Assembly (NCBI GenBank): GCA_003566675.1
Contig: PXCI01000334.1
Span: 1 to 37,965, forward strand
Direction of reading: 5' to 3'
Source: Clostridia bacterium
GTDB taxonomy: Bacteria > Bacillota > Sulfobacillia > SLMV01
DNA length: 37,965 nt
The notes below the pieces were generated by a model. It was not told the DNA's origin. It worked only from the letters and a program-made list of their open reading frames with translations, and did not search any database. Both the position numbers and the translations under genes were made by a program. This document shows, one piece after another, positions 1 to 8,944 of the stretch (position 1 is its first letter; every line of letters starts with the position of its first letter).

Positions 1-2
1 AC

Positions 3-260
3 GCCCCGGCCTTTGCTGCGTTTATACTAATCTGGCGCTACTACGGGTTGGGCGGCCTTGGTAGTTATCTCCGCCGCCTGACATTGTGGAGGATGCCGCT
101 TGCCTGGTGGCTGTTTCTGGTATTCGGAACCCCCGCCCTCTTTTACCTAGCCTCACGAATAACCGGCACAATCGCTGATCCTTTTCCATATAATCCATGG
201 CATGCCGTTATGCTGCATTGCTGCTTATGCTAGTCTTGGGCCCCGTAGACGAATTCGGCT
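3..260 (+). pseudogene. 5' part of a CPBP-family intramembrane protease gene (frameshifted), interrupted by a group II intron
   Basis: Open from the window edge: APAFAAFILIWRYYGLGGLGSYLRRLTLWRMPLAWWLFLVFGTPALFYLA...; after a frameshift near 220 it continues ALLLMLVLGPVDEFG, resembling the CPBP GPxxEExGWRG motif. Confidence 0.6.
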
Positions 261-1013
261 GTGCGCCACGAAGCATCTGTAAACCGTGCGATCTGAAATG
301 ATGGCCACCTCCGGACGCATCCGGGGGTAGAAGCTAGGGGCAGTCTGACGGCGGAGCCGCGCCGGCGGGCGGGAGCAGCCCTGACAACAGTAACGCAACG
401 TCGGCATCACCAGACGACGGGGGCGTGCCAGCAAGGGTGGAAGGTGCAGCGAAAGCGAACCAGTGGTTGAAGCCTCTTAATTCGTCAGCGACTCAAACCT
501 GGTGAATATCGGTCGTAAGAGGGTATCCGGTACGGTTAGCCAGATCTGTATCGGACTTTGATGACGGGTTATCCCTATCCCGCATCGATGGCTCCGGGGA
601 CAATGCGATCGCCCCGGAGATGGGCCCTCAGGGGTGTAAGCTGGGCACCGTGTCACCCAAACGGATACAGGTGAACGGGGGAAGCGGTTGGTATCGTTCC
701 GAGATTCGGGATAGGTGCGGGGTCCACCGAAGAACCAGCCGTGGCGGAGTCCCCGTCGTAGTCGGAGCGCGGGAAAGCCGCGCACAGGGCGAAGGGGGAC
801 AGCAGGGGAGTAACTGGCTGATCAAGTGAGGAGGCCGCGGGTGAATTCCTGCGCACCGGCAAAATGGGTACTTACATGGCAGACCAAGTTGCACGAGTGA
901 AACTCGATCAACCTTGTGGAGAGCCGGATGCGTAAAAGCGCACGTCCGGTTCGGGGAGAGGGGTGTGGAAACCTGCCTCGAAATGAGGATAAGGCGCCAC
1001 ACTCCTACTCCAC
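261..1013 (+). mobile_element. Group II intron lacking an intact RT/maturase ORF
   Basis: 5' end GTGCGCCACGAAGC at 261; domain V hairpin GAGCCGGATGCGTAAAAGCGCACGTCCGGTTC at 921-952 with AGC triad and CG bulge; domain VI-like region and CCTACTCCAC 3' end at 1013; removing 261-1013 joins GPVDEFG to WRRLALPLQ. Confidence 0.88.
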
Positions 1014-1123
1014 GGCGTCGCCTGGCTCTCCCTCTACAGATCTCAATTATCATGACTGCAATGTTGATCGGTGGAACGTCGCATTCCCCGCAAAGATCAC
1101 TATCGCCAACGCAGCTAAACTAA
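1014..1123 (+). pseudogene. 3' exon fragment of the CPBP-protease relic
   Basis: Joined reading ggc t|gg cgt cgc ctg gct ctc cct cta cag = G-W-R-R-L-A-L-P-L-Q, matching the GWRGxALPRLQ segment of CPBP proteases; then degenerates. Confidence 0.55.
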
Positions 1124-1297
1124 ACAAAGAGCAATGTTTGCCCACTGCAGTACTGTAACCACAATTCTTTTTATCCTGAAGGTGAGCTCCTCCTATCAGT
1201 TAACAAGACAGACCGCTGATGGATAAGGGTGGGCCTTCCTCGCTTGAGCCATTTCATGTGTTTGAATTACCGATCTGACGAGATTAAACAATTGTTC

Positions 1298-2218
1298 TTA
1301 ATCTAATAAGGACAACCACAGTGTTTCAGAATCTATCACAAGTTTTGATACCAGTTTGATGAATGGCTCATAGTTCATGGTTGTATGCGCTAGATCAAGA
1401 ACATCATAGTATTTTGCTCGTTCCTCATTCTTGATAATGATTGGAGGATATCCGTTCTTTATAAGTTCAAAGTTAAGTAGCAGTCTTGAAGTCCTGCCAT
1501 TTCCATCTAAGAACGGATGAATTTTCACAAATTCTCCGTGGAGTAGTGTTGCCCTGACAACAGGATGAAATACTTTCCACTCATTTTGATATTCTGCGAT
1601 AAGTCTTTGCATCAGATCTCCAACTTCATAATGCTTCGGGGGAGTATGTTTTGCACCGCTAATTACAACATTTTCAATCCGATATTTGCCGGCATTCGTA
1701 TTATCTATTTGTTTCAGTATCAGAGCATGGATATTCTTGATATTCCATTCAGAAAGTAGTTCTTTATTAGCAATAAGATCTTCTACAAAAAGTATAGCTT
1801 GACGATGGTTCATTGCTTCTAAATGTTCAACCATACTTTTCCCGCCGATGGTAATTCCTTCAAGGACAACTTTGGTCTCTGACAATGTCAGGGTATTTCC
1901 TTCTAACGCATTGGTGTTATATGTCCATTCAACAATTAGTTTCTCATGTAGGGAATTGGCAAGTCCTTTTGAAAAAGGCCTGTGCTGATCGATAGATTCT
2001 TTTAGGGAATCAATATAACTGAAGTCGAATTCTAATCCAAAGTACTCCTTCTTATTTGCTTCTCTTGCATCCACAGGTTTAACAGCATCAAAAGGTATAG
2101 ACCAATTGCGTCCAATTTTTACAGCACCTTCAATACGGCCCTCATTACAAAGCACTCGGATTCGCCGGTCACTTATTCCCCATTTTTCACTTGCTTTCTT
2201 TGAGCTTATATATTTCAT
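1298..2218 (-). CDS. Fic domain protein with N-terminal helix-turn-helix domain
   Basis: Fic motif HPFLDGNGRTSRL; upstream NALEGNTLT resembles the inhibitory helix motif; N-terminal excisionase/MerR-like KKASEKWGISDRRIRVLCNEGRIEGAVKIGRNWSIP; AT-rich relative to neighbours. Confidence 0.93.
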   Translation of the reverse strand: MKYISSKKASEKWGISDRRIRVLCNEGRIEGAVKIGRNWSIPFDAVKPVDAREANKKEYFGLEFDFSYIDSLKESIDQHRPFSKGLANSLHEKLIVEWTYNTNALEGNTLTLSETKVVLEGITIGGKSMVEHLEAMNHRQAILFVEDLIANKELLSEWNIKNIHALILKQIDNTNAGKYRIENVVISGAKHTPPKHYEVGDLMQRLIAEYQNEWKVFHPVVRATLLHGEFVKIHPFLDGNGRTSRLLLNFELIKNGYPPIIIKNEERAKYYDVLDLAHTTMNYEPFIKLVSKLVIDSETLWLSLLD

Positions 2219-2237
2219 AGGAGATCACCTCATGCAC

Positions 2238-2282
2238 ATTTTATGCCGTTATCGGAATAACGTCAACAATATCCCGATAACG
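2238..2282 (-). promoter_or_regulatory. Promoter with embedded operator upstream of the HTH-Fic gene
   Basis: Minus strand: TTGACG (2266-2261), 17-nt spacer, TAAAAT (2243-2238); inverted repeats CGTTATTCCGATAACG and CGTTATCGG/CCGATAACG overlap -35 and spacer; AGGTGA RBS before ATG. Confidence 0.6.
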
Positions 2283-2316
2283 ATATCATATAATGGTAAG
2301 CTGGTTCCTCGCTGTT

Positions 2317-2615
2317 TCATGTGGGTAATCCATATTCCAGTTTGCGGGCAATGAGATAGGCCATGGTTATGAGATTACCGTTGGTGCGATAGCCCCTGGC
2401 CCTGGCCGCCTGAATGAGACTATTGATCCCTTCCAACAGCCCGGTATTGAGTCGACCCGCAAACCAACTCAACACACCTTCCCAATGCTGCTTGATGGTC
2501 CGGGCGGCCTCGATCACCGGAACCGGGCGATGGATTGGCTGGTCCCGCGAGTAGCAGTACTGACGCCTGCAGTACGTAGTGAACAACCAGCGATTTTTGA
2601 TCCTTCCGGGGATCA
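2317..2615 (-). pseudogene. ISL3-family transposase C-terminal remnant
   Basis: PVIEAARTIKQHWEGVLSWFAGRLNTGLLEGINSLIQAARARGYRTNGNLITMAYLIARKLEYG matches the ISL3 transposase C-terminus; N-terminal part missing. Confidence 0.82.
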
Positions 2616-2774
2616 TCATCAAGAACCTCCCCTCAGCCAACCTCGGATAACAGGATTGAGAGCTTCGATCAACGGGTGGCCGAAGACCGCCTCCCAGTCC
2701 AGCGGCAGTCTCTTGGTGTTCATGGCGAGGGTCTTTGGGTACCCAATCACCGCAAAGCTCATATCCGCAAGTCA

Positions 2775-3050
2775 TTCAATCGACTGAACCGCTGGATTGT
2801 GCTCCGTATCTGGTCACACCGGTGCTGACGATGGAGGAACATCGGATGGAGACGGTATCCTGAGCGATTCCTCTACGGGGAGTGCAGGCTGGTGAGTTTG
2901 CTGACCCTCATTCCGGATTTTAAGTGATTCGCTGCAGCATATGCTTGCAATCGAGGAAAGCGGAATACGGGAAAACTGTACGTTCCGTTTGAGTGAGCGG
3001 ACGGAAGTAGGCGTCTTGCCCGCCTCTTCCGATCCTACACATGGCTGGGA
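2775..3050 (+). mobile_element. 3' fragment of a second group II intron (domain V/VI, possible maturase tail)
   Basis: AAGCGGAATACGGGAAAACTGTACGTTCCGTTT (2958-2990) folds as domain V: AGC triad, 8-bp lower stem, 2-nt CG bulge, GAAA-type loop; preceded by SFNRLNRWIVLRIWSHRC*RWRNIGWRRY, maturase-X-like; followed by a domain VI-like hairpin and ATCCTACAC. Confidence 0.6.
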
Positions 3051-3227
3051 ACCAGGACTGGTGTGTCCATGTGATCGCCAACAGGAGGCGAGGCTCCCCG
3101 TTTGCGGGAGGAGCCTCGAACTCTGCCTAATTCTAGCTTCTGGTGCAGACAGGCCCATCCATGACTGACCGCTGCCGCTGGCCTCGTCAACGTGAGTAAA
3201 TCGCCTCATCCGCATGCCAGTCAGGGT

Positions 3228-3262
3228 GGGTGAGCGGCGGGGGATGACCCCGCCGCTCACCC
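3228..3262. terminator. Perfect 15-bp inverted repeat at the 3' end of the M81 gene
   Basis: GGGTGAGCGGCGGGG-GATGA-CCCCGCCGCTCACCC directly after the stop codon at 3269; no U-tract. Confidence 0.5.
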
Positions 3263-3268
3263 GTTCTC

Positions 3269-4744
3269 TCACCCGGTGATGTCATCCAGGGGGAAGATCG
3301 GGCGGTTGACCTTTTCGTAGTTGAACGACGTCACGTCAGCGGCAGTCACTCCAGGGGTGTTCACATCGATGATATCGGCTGCCATGGACGTGAACCCGGC
3401 CCGGAAATGTCCTCCCGATTTGAGGACCACGATCTTCTTCGCTGAGGGTTCAATTCCCGCCTGGCGGAAGACCTCGGGGTCGGTGGGAGAGATCCGTCTC
3501 TCGGTGAGTACAATGTCGAAATCCTGGCCGACCCGGATCACAGCGGTCCTGCCCACGTCCATCTTCACGCCGGTGTCCTTGGGGCCGCGGTTCTGGTAGG
3601 TCCCGTCTGTCAGTGCCCGGACCGTTCCCCGGACCACCACCGGTTCACCGTGGAAGGTGTCGGTTTTACCACCCACTTCCATCTCGAAGGAGCTCCTCAC
3701 GCCCCGTCTAACGGCCTCTGCCACGGCCTCGGGGTCCTTGACAACGATAGCAACCCCGTCGGCTCCGGCCTCGAGGAGGGCTCGCAGGGTGACGGTACCG
3801 TCCCCGGAGCTCCCGCCAGCGGGGCTGTCGCCGATCTCCGCCAGTATGACGGGTCCCTCTGTGGCCTCCATCGCCCGTTGAACGGCATCCTCTGTCTGCA
3901 CCAGGTCCCGGGGAAGGAACTCAGGCAGGCGATTGAGGGCGTCCTCGGCGAGATCCTGGGCAATAGTCTCTGCCAGTGACCGGTCACCCTCCGTCACAGG
4001 GACGAAACAGATGCCCGCATCGCGTATATCAACGTGGGGCCAGCCGCCAAAGACGGAGACGTTGATCACACCGGGCTTGTTCTCCCACTCCCGGGCTCTC
4101 TCCAACAGGGCCACCAGGGGGCCGGTATCCGTTCGAACACGGAGTGGGTGAGGCATGATCGGCGGGTGGGACCGTGCCATTACGGGATGGGATTTGCCCT
4201 CAACGACTCGGACCATGGCGGAAAAGGCCTCCAGGCCCCGCTCGTACTTGTCGACGTGAGGGTTGGTATCGTATCCAAAGAAGGCGGTGGCCTTTTCAAG
4301 CATGAGATCGGTGATGTTCCCATGCAGGTCAAGGGTGGTGATGATGGGGATGTCGCACCCCACCTCATCCCGGACGGCGGAGAGAATCACACCCTCACCA
4401 TCCTCGTAGTCGTCGGTGACCATGGAACCGTGCAGCTGAAGCAGGATCCCATCAAAGCTCCCTGCGGTCCGAATCCCCTGGAGCAAATCCTCGAGAATGG
4501 TCTCAAAGGCGGTTCGGGTGACGGGGCCCGAAGGCGTGGCCTCTGCGGCCACGGTGGGAATCAGTTCAACTCCCTGGGATTGGGCGCCTGCCAAAAATCC
4601 GCCCAGAGGAGTGTTCGTGTTTTCGAAGGCGGTCAAGATATCGGCCCCGCGGCGGTATCCTCTTTCATTGAAGGCCTCAAGATCGGCGGGTATCACGCTG
4701 AAGGAATTGCTTTCGTGGCTAATCTTCCCGATGACAAGGCGCAT
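3269..4744 (-). CDS. M81 family metallopeptidase (MlrC-like)
   Basis: MRLVIGKISHESNSFSVIPADLEAF..., TTLDLHGNITDLM, GDSPAGGSSGDGT; full-length MlrC architecture. Confidence 0.94.
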   Translation of the reverse strand: MRLVIGKISHESNSFSVIPADLEAFNERGYRRGADILTAFENTNTPLGGFLAGAQSQGVELIPTVAAEATPSGPVTRTAFETILEDLLQGIRTAGSFDGILLQLHGSMVTDDYEDGEGVILSAVRDEVGCDIPIITTLDLHGNITDLMLEKATAFFGYDTNPHVDKYERGLEAFSAMVRVVEGKSHPVMARSHPPIMPHPLRVRTDTGPLVALLERAREWENKPGVINVSVFGGWPHVDIRDAGICFVPVTEGDRSLAETIAQDLAEDALNRLPEFLPRDLVQTEDAVQRAMEATEGPVILAEIGDSPAGGSSGDGTVTLRALLEAGADGVAIVVKDPEAVAEAVRRGVRSSFEMEVGGKTDTFHGEPVVVRGTVRALTDGTYQNRGPKDTGVKMDVGRTAVIRVGQDFDIVLTERRISPTDPEVFRQAGIEPSAKKIVVLKSGGHFRAGFTSMAADIIDVNTPGVTAADVTSFNYEKVNRPIFPLDDITG

Positions 4745-4931
4745 AGCCGCTTCCTCCTCGAACTGGAATTTCTATCTCGTCCCATGACCGGAATTCGCCC
4801 ACAGGACTGCTGTGGTTTATTTCGAGATCTGTTCACCATTTCCTGTAAGGTGGCTGAACCCGGTCGAACATCTTTCCATGTCGGATCCTACGCCCGTCAA
4901 ATGATTCGTTTTCGTACAGGTGAAGGATCTC

Positions 4932-5339
4932 ATGGGCACACGATTCGAGGGAATCTGCATTGTTACCGACGACGTGGTTGCACTGAGGGACTTCTCTCAG
5001 GAAATCCTCCAGGCGGAAGCCGAAGGTGATGAAACCGATGCCAGGCTACTGTTAGAAGGCGTAGGCCTGACATTGTTCTCGAAGGCCAGCATGGAGGCCA
5101 TGGCACCTGGTTCCACGGAGGGTGCGGGTAGCGGCGGTTACACCGTTGAGATAGAGGTTTCGGATGTCAACGATCAATACGAGCGACTGAGGGATCTCGG
5201 GGTGGACATTGTTAAACCGCCGACGATTTATCCCTGGGGCAGGCGATCATTTTGGTTCCGCGACCCTGATGGCAACATTGTGAACTTCTTCAGTCATGTG
5301 GCCGCAGCGAGCGTGGCGCGATCGGAACGCCCAAGGTGA
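4932..5339 (+). CDS. VOC family (glyoxalase/dioxygenase superfamily) protein
   Basis: MGTRFEGICIVTDDVVALRDFSQEILQ... GRRSFWFRDPDGNIVNFFSHV; RBS AGGTGAAGG before ATG 4932. Confidence 0.9.
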   Translation: MGTRFEGICIVTDDVVALRDFSQEILQAEAEGDETDARLLLEGVGLTLFSKASMEAMAPGSTEGAGSGGYTVEIEVSDVNDQYERLRDLGVDIVKPPTIYPWGRRSFWFRDPDGNIVNFFSHVAAASVARSERPR

Positions 5340-5570
5340 GGGACACTGTGCGAGGTCTTCTCAAATCTCCACGTCATACCTGCTCCAGGCTGTTGATGCA
5401 TCCTCTCAGGGGTCGTTTCGATGAAATGATCTCCGATCACCCTGAACGGACGGCCCCGTTTTAGCCATGGGGATCTTCTCAGGACCGAGAGCACCCACGT
5501 CCTCATACACACACTATCCCCACCCCTCTCATATTTTGATACTGCACTTGCTGCCTCACGAGATGGGGGG

Positions 5571-6575
5571 ATGTGTGTGTCCCAGAACAACAAATACGCG
5601 ATTCGCTGTCATGACGCAGGGTCAGCCTGGTGCCCGTGTGCCCCGGGGATAGCCGGTTATTGCCTGGCTTGCCCCGTCATCACCGGAGCCCAGACCTGTG
5701 ACTTCTGTCTGTGGTCGGGAACCTGTGTGTACGACCACCACTTCCGTCACCGAGGCCCGATCAGGGTCAGGGAGTTCGTCAGCACCCCTGTGCGTCAGCG
5801 ACAGGTCATTGGCCATGAGCTCTATCTTGTCCGATTGGAACTGCCTGGTGGGTGGGAGACTGAGTTGAGAAGGCCGGGAAGCTTCGTCATGGTGAAGCGA
5901 CCGAACGATGAGGACATCTCTGCTGCCCCAATGGCTGTGTGCGGTGTGGATTCTGAGGAGCAGACCCTTACCATCGTTTTTCAGATTCGGGGGCCCAAGA
6001 CTTCTGCCTTGATGTGCGCCGGGAGTGAGTGGGCTCTGAAAGGGCCCTATTACGGAGCGCTTTTTGGCGTCAGGCGTCTACTCAGGGCTTTCGGTCAGAA
6101 GGTCCTTATTCTCGTGTCCAGTACCGGTCAATCGCTGATTCCAGGCGTTGTCGGAAATCTGTTGGAGCAGGAAAATGACATCAGTATTGCTATAGACCCT
6201 GGGCTGAGTGGAGGCCTATACATCCTAGACAATCTGAAGGAGTTTGACGGGCGCGTACTGGCCACAAGGTTCTACGACACGGTGACTCACGCGGACCTCG
6301 GACGATTATCGGAGATCATTGGGGCCAGTCGAGCTGACCTGATCATCACCCTGGGCAGCGACTTTTTGCATCGCGATGTGGCCCAGCTCTTAGAACCGAA
6401 ACAGGAGTGGGTGGCTTCCAACAACAGCATCATGGTATGTGCAGATGGACTATGTGGGAGCTGTAGCATTGTCCTGCGCGATGGGACGGAGATCCGCGGC
6501 TGCAAGGCGGATATGGCTCCCGAGGATGTGTTCTGGCGGGATATCGATCGGGCCGCCAGTGGGAAGGAGGGCTGA
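5571..6575 (+). CDS. PyrK/sulfide dehydrogenase-like FAD/NAD-binding oxidoreductase with Cys-rich N-terminus
   Basis: HDAGSAWCPCAPGIAGYCLACPVITGAQTCDFCLWSGTCVYDHHF N-terminus; ferredoxin-reductase-like core; C-terminal CADGLCGSC...GCK cluster motif. Confidence 0.85.
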   Translation: MCVSQNNKYAIRCHDAGSAWCPCAPGIAGYCLACPVITGAQTCDFCLWSGTCVYDHHFRHRGPIRVREFVSTPVRQRQVIGHELYLVRLELPGGWETELRRPGSFVMVKRPNDEDISAAPMAVCGVDSEEQTLTIVFQIRGPKTSALMCAGSEWALKGPYYGALFGVRRLLRAFGQKVLILVSSTGQSLIPGVVGNLLEQENDISIAIDPGLSGGLYILDNLKEFDGRVLATRFYDTVTHADLGRLSEIIGASRADLIITLGSDFLHRDVAQLLEPKQEWVASNNSIMVCADGLCGSCSIVLRDGTEIRGCKADMAPEDVFWRDIDRAASGKEG

Positions 6576-6578
6576 GCG

Positions 6579-7865
6579 GTGCCGAAAAAAGTCATCGTCA
6601 CAGGAGGGGGTTGGGCGGGCTGTGCTGCAGCCCTGTCAGCGGCCCGGGCCGGCGTCGAGGTGCAGCTGTTGGAAAAGACCGACATGCTGTTGGGCGCTGG
6701 GCTGGTCGGTGGGATCATGCGCAACAACGGACGTCACACCGCCGCCGAGGAGGCCCTGCGCCTCGGGGGTGGGGGAGAGCTCTTTGCACTGACGGATCAG
6801 GCCGCGCGTCATGAGAACATCAGCTTTCCCGGGCATGACCACGCGAATCTTTATGACATTACCCTGATTGAACCCCTGGTTCTCAGGCACTTGCACGACG
6901 CCGGAGTCGACGTCCATCTGGAACGCCGCGTGGTGGACGTGGAATTGGACACCGACCGAATATCTGCGCTCATCGATGAGGATGGGCACACGCACAGGGC
7001 CGATGCCTTCGTCGATGCCACCGGCACCTCGGGTCCGATGGGAAATTGCACGCGGTACGGCAATGGCTGCGTCATGTGCATTCAGCGGTGTCCCGCCTTT
7101 GGTCCCCGGGTCAGCCTGGCTGCCAGGGCCGGCGTACGAGAGCTCATGGCAATTAAAAGACCCGATGTTCCCGGTGCGATGAGTGGCTCGGGCAAGCTGA
7201 ACAAAGAATCCCTATCGCAGGACATTCGCGATGCCCTCGATGAGACAGGTGTCGCTGTGCTTCCCCTTCCCCAGGACCTGATCCAACAGGGGAAGCTGGG
7301 GACAAAGGCCTGCCAGCAGTATGCCCTGCCCGATTACGCTGACAACGTTGTGTTGCTTGATACTGGCCATGCCAAGCTGATGACCCCCTATTTCCCGCTG
7401 CAGGAACTGCGAAGGATCCCGGGCCTGGAGCGTGCGAGATTCGAAGATCCTTACGCAGGTGGGCGGGGGAATTCCATACGCTTCACGGCAGTGGCACCCC
7501 GAGATAACAGCCTGCTGGTCGATGGACTCTCGAATCTCTTCTGCGCGGGGGAGAAGGCTGGAATCTATATCGGCCACACCGAGGCGATGGTGACGGGAAT
7601 GTTAGCCGGTCACAATGCCGCTCGGCAGACCCTGGACCTGGAGTTGCTGGAACTCCCCCGGAGCCTGGCGATCGGCGATTTCATCGCATCCGGCCGGGAG
7701 GAAATTCTGACCCGCCAGGGGCTGGAGAAGAGCTACACGTTCGCAGGATCTGTCTTCTTCGAGAGGATGCAGAAACGAGGTTTGTATACAACGGATTCCG
7801 ATGTCGTTGATCGGAGAGTGGAGGAGACGGGGCTGGTTAGAGGGGTCTTCTCCAAGCCTCTCTGA
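6579..7865 (+). CDS. FAD-dependent oxidoreductase (GidA/TrmFO-like Rossmann fold)
   Basis: N-terminal VIVTGGGWAGCAAALSAARAGVEVQLLEK dinucleotide-binding motif; GNGCVMCIQRCPAFGPR; LFCAGEKAGIYIGHTEAMVTGMLAGHNAAR. Confidence 0.9.
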   Translation: MPKKVIVTGGGWAGCAAALSAARAGVEVQLLEKTDMLLGAGLVGGIMRNNGRHTAAEEALRLGGGGELFALTDQAARHENISFPGHDHANLYDITLIEPLVLRHLHDAGVDVHLERRVVDVELDTDRISALIDEDGHTHRADAFVDATGTSGPMGNCTRYGNGCVMCIQRCPAFGPRVSLAARAGVRELMAIKRPDVPGAMSGSGKLNKESLSQDIRDALDETGVAVLPLPQDLIQQGKLGTKACQQYALPDYADNVVLLDTGHAKLMTPYFPLQELRRIPGLERARFEDPYAGGRGNSIRFTAVAPRDNSLLVDGLSNLFCAGEKAGIYIGHTEAMVTGMLAGHNAARQTLDLELLELPRSLAIGDFIASGREEILTRQGLEKSYTFAGSVFFERMQKRGLYTTDSDVVDRRVEETGLVRGVFSKPL

Positions 7866-7882
7866 GCGGACTGGAAGGGGGA

Positions 7883-8944
7883 TTGGAGCCCATGCCAGGT
7901 AACCGTCATCGCCCTTACAAGACGGAAGACATACTGAGCTGGATCGAGTCGGGACACGTTTCCGCTCCCGTTGCACTGTCCTATTTCACCGCAGACGGGG
8001 ACAATACTGCGCCTGATCATGGATCTGGAAATGGGATCCGCACGTCCAATACACCTCGAGAGAGGCCGCACCTTCGTCCGGTACCCTCTACCCGGAGCGG
8101 GACGAGGTCCGAAAAGGCCGACCTGGTGCTGGAGAAGGAAGCGGTTGATCCCTTTCAGCTGCTCGAGGATTTAATTGGCCTGGAGGAGGTCAAGGAGACG
8201 GTCCGGGAAGTCACTGCATTTGTGCGGATTCAGCGGATGCGCAATAGCCTACGCCTTATTGCCGACCCAACGGTCCTGCACATGATTTTCAAGGGGAATC
8301 CGGGCACTGGAAAGACGACGGTAGCTAGGATTCTCGGCAAGATCTTTCGGGATATCGGCGTTCTGAATAAGGGGCATCTTTTGGAGGTGGAACGAGCCGA
8401 CCTGGTTGGCGAATACATCGGGCACACGGCGCAGAAAACTCGGGCGAAGATCAACGAGGCCATGGATGGGATCCTTTTCATCGATGAGGCCTACTCCCTG
8501 GCCCGCGGAGGCGAGAAGGACTTTGGCAAGGAAGCAATCGACACGATGGTAAAGGCAATGGAGGATCACAAGGACAATTTCGTACTCATCCTCGCCGGAT
8601 ACAGCAGCGAGATGGAGTGGTTTCTGGAGCAAAACCCGGGGCTGCGTTCGCGCATCGCCATACACATGGAGTTTCCCGACTACAGTGCGGAGGACCTGCT
8701 GGCCATCGCCAATCTGACGCTGAAGCAAAGACAGTACCGGCTCTCCCCCGGGGCGGAAAAGAGATTGGTCAGCCTCTTGGAACAGGGCGGCATCTCGAGA
8801 CGCGAGGGCAATGCCCGACAGGTTCGGAACCTACTCGAGTCGGCCATGCGCCGGCAGGCCCTTCGCCTGGTCGAACAGGACAACATCACACGTGAGGATC
8901 TGATCGTGCTCACCGAGGAAGAATTCGAGGGGATTCAATTGTGA
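7883..8944 (+). CDS. spoVK: AAA+ ATPase, stage V sporulation protein K (CbbX) family
   Basis: Walker A GNPGTGKTTVARILGKI, Walker B GILFIDEAYSLARGGEKDFGKEAIDTMVKAMEDH. Confidence 0.92.
   Translation: MEPMPGNRHRPYKTEDILSWIESGHVSAPVALSYFTADGDNTAPDHGSGNGIRTSNTPRERPHLRPVPSTRSGTRSEKADLVLEKEAVDPFQLLEDLIGLEEVKETVREVTAFVRIQRMRNSLRLIADPTVLHMIFKGNPGTGKTTVARILGKIFRDIGVLNKGHLLEVERADLVGEYIGHTAQKTRAKINEAMDGILFIDEAYSLARGGEKDFGKEAIDTMVKAMEDHKDNFVLILAGYSSEMEWFLEQNPGLRSRIAIHMEFPDYSAEDLLAIANLTLKQRQYRLSPGAEKRLVSLLEQGGISRREGNARQVRNLLESAMRRQALRLVEQDNITREDLIVLTEEEFEGIQL

Noticed and set aside
620-1158. Several 60-140-aa ORFs in the 0.6-1.16 kb region
   Set aside because: They lie wholly or partly in group II intron ribozyme sequence; explained by the intron, its RT remnant and the CPBP exon relic.
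2814-3272. 152-aa minus-strand ORF
   Set aside because: Overlaps the domain V structure and a 15-bp inverted repeat; Ser/Pro/Arg-rich composition without motifs.
4034-5029. 331-aa plus-strand ORF opposite the M81 gene
   Set aside because: Antisense shadow ORF; low-complexity Gly/His/Asp-rich translation, while the minus strand has clear M81 motifs.
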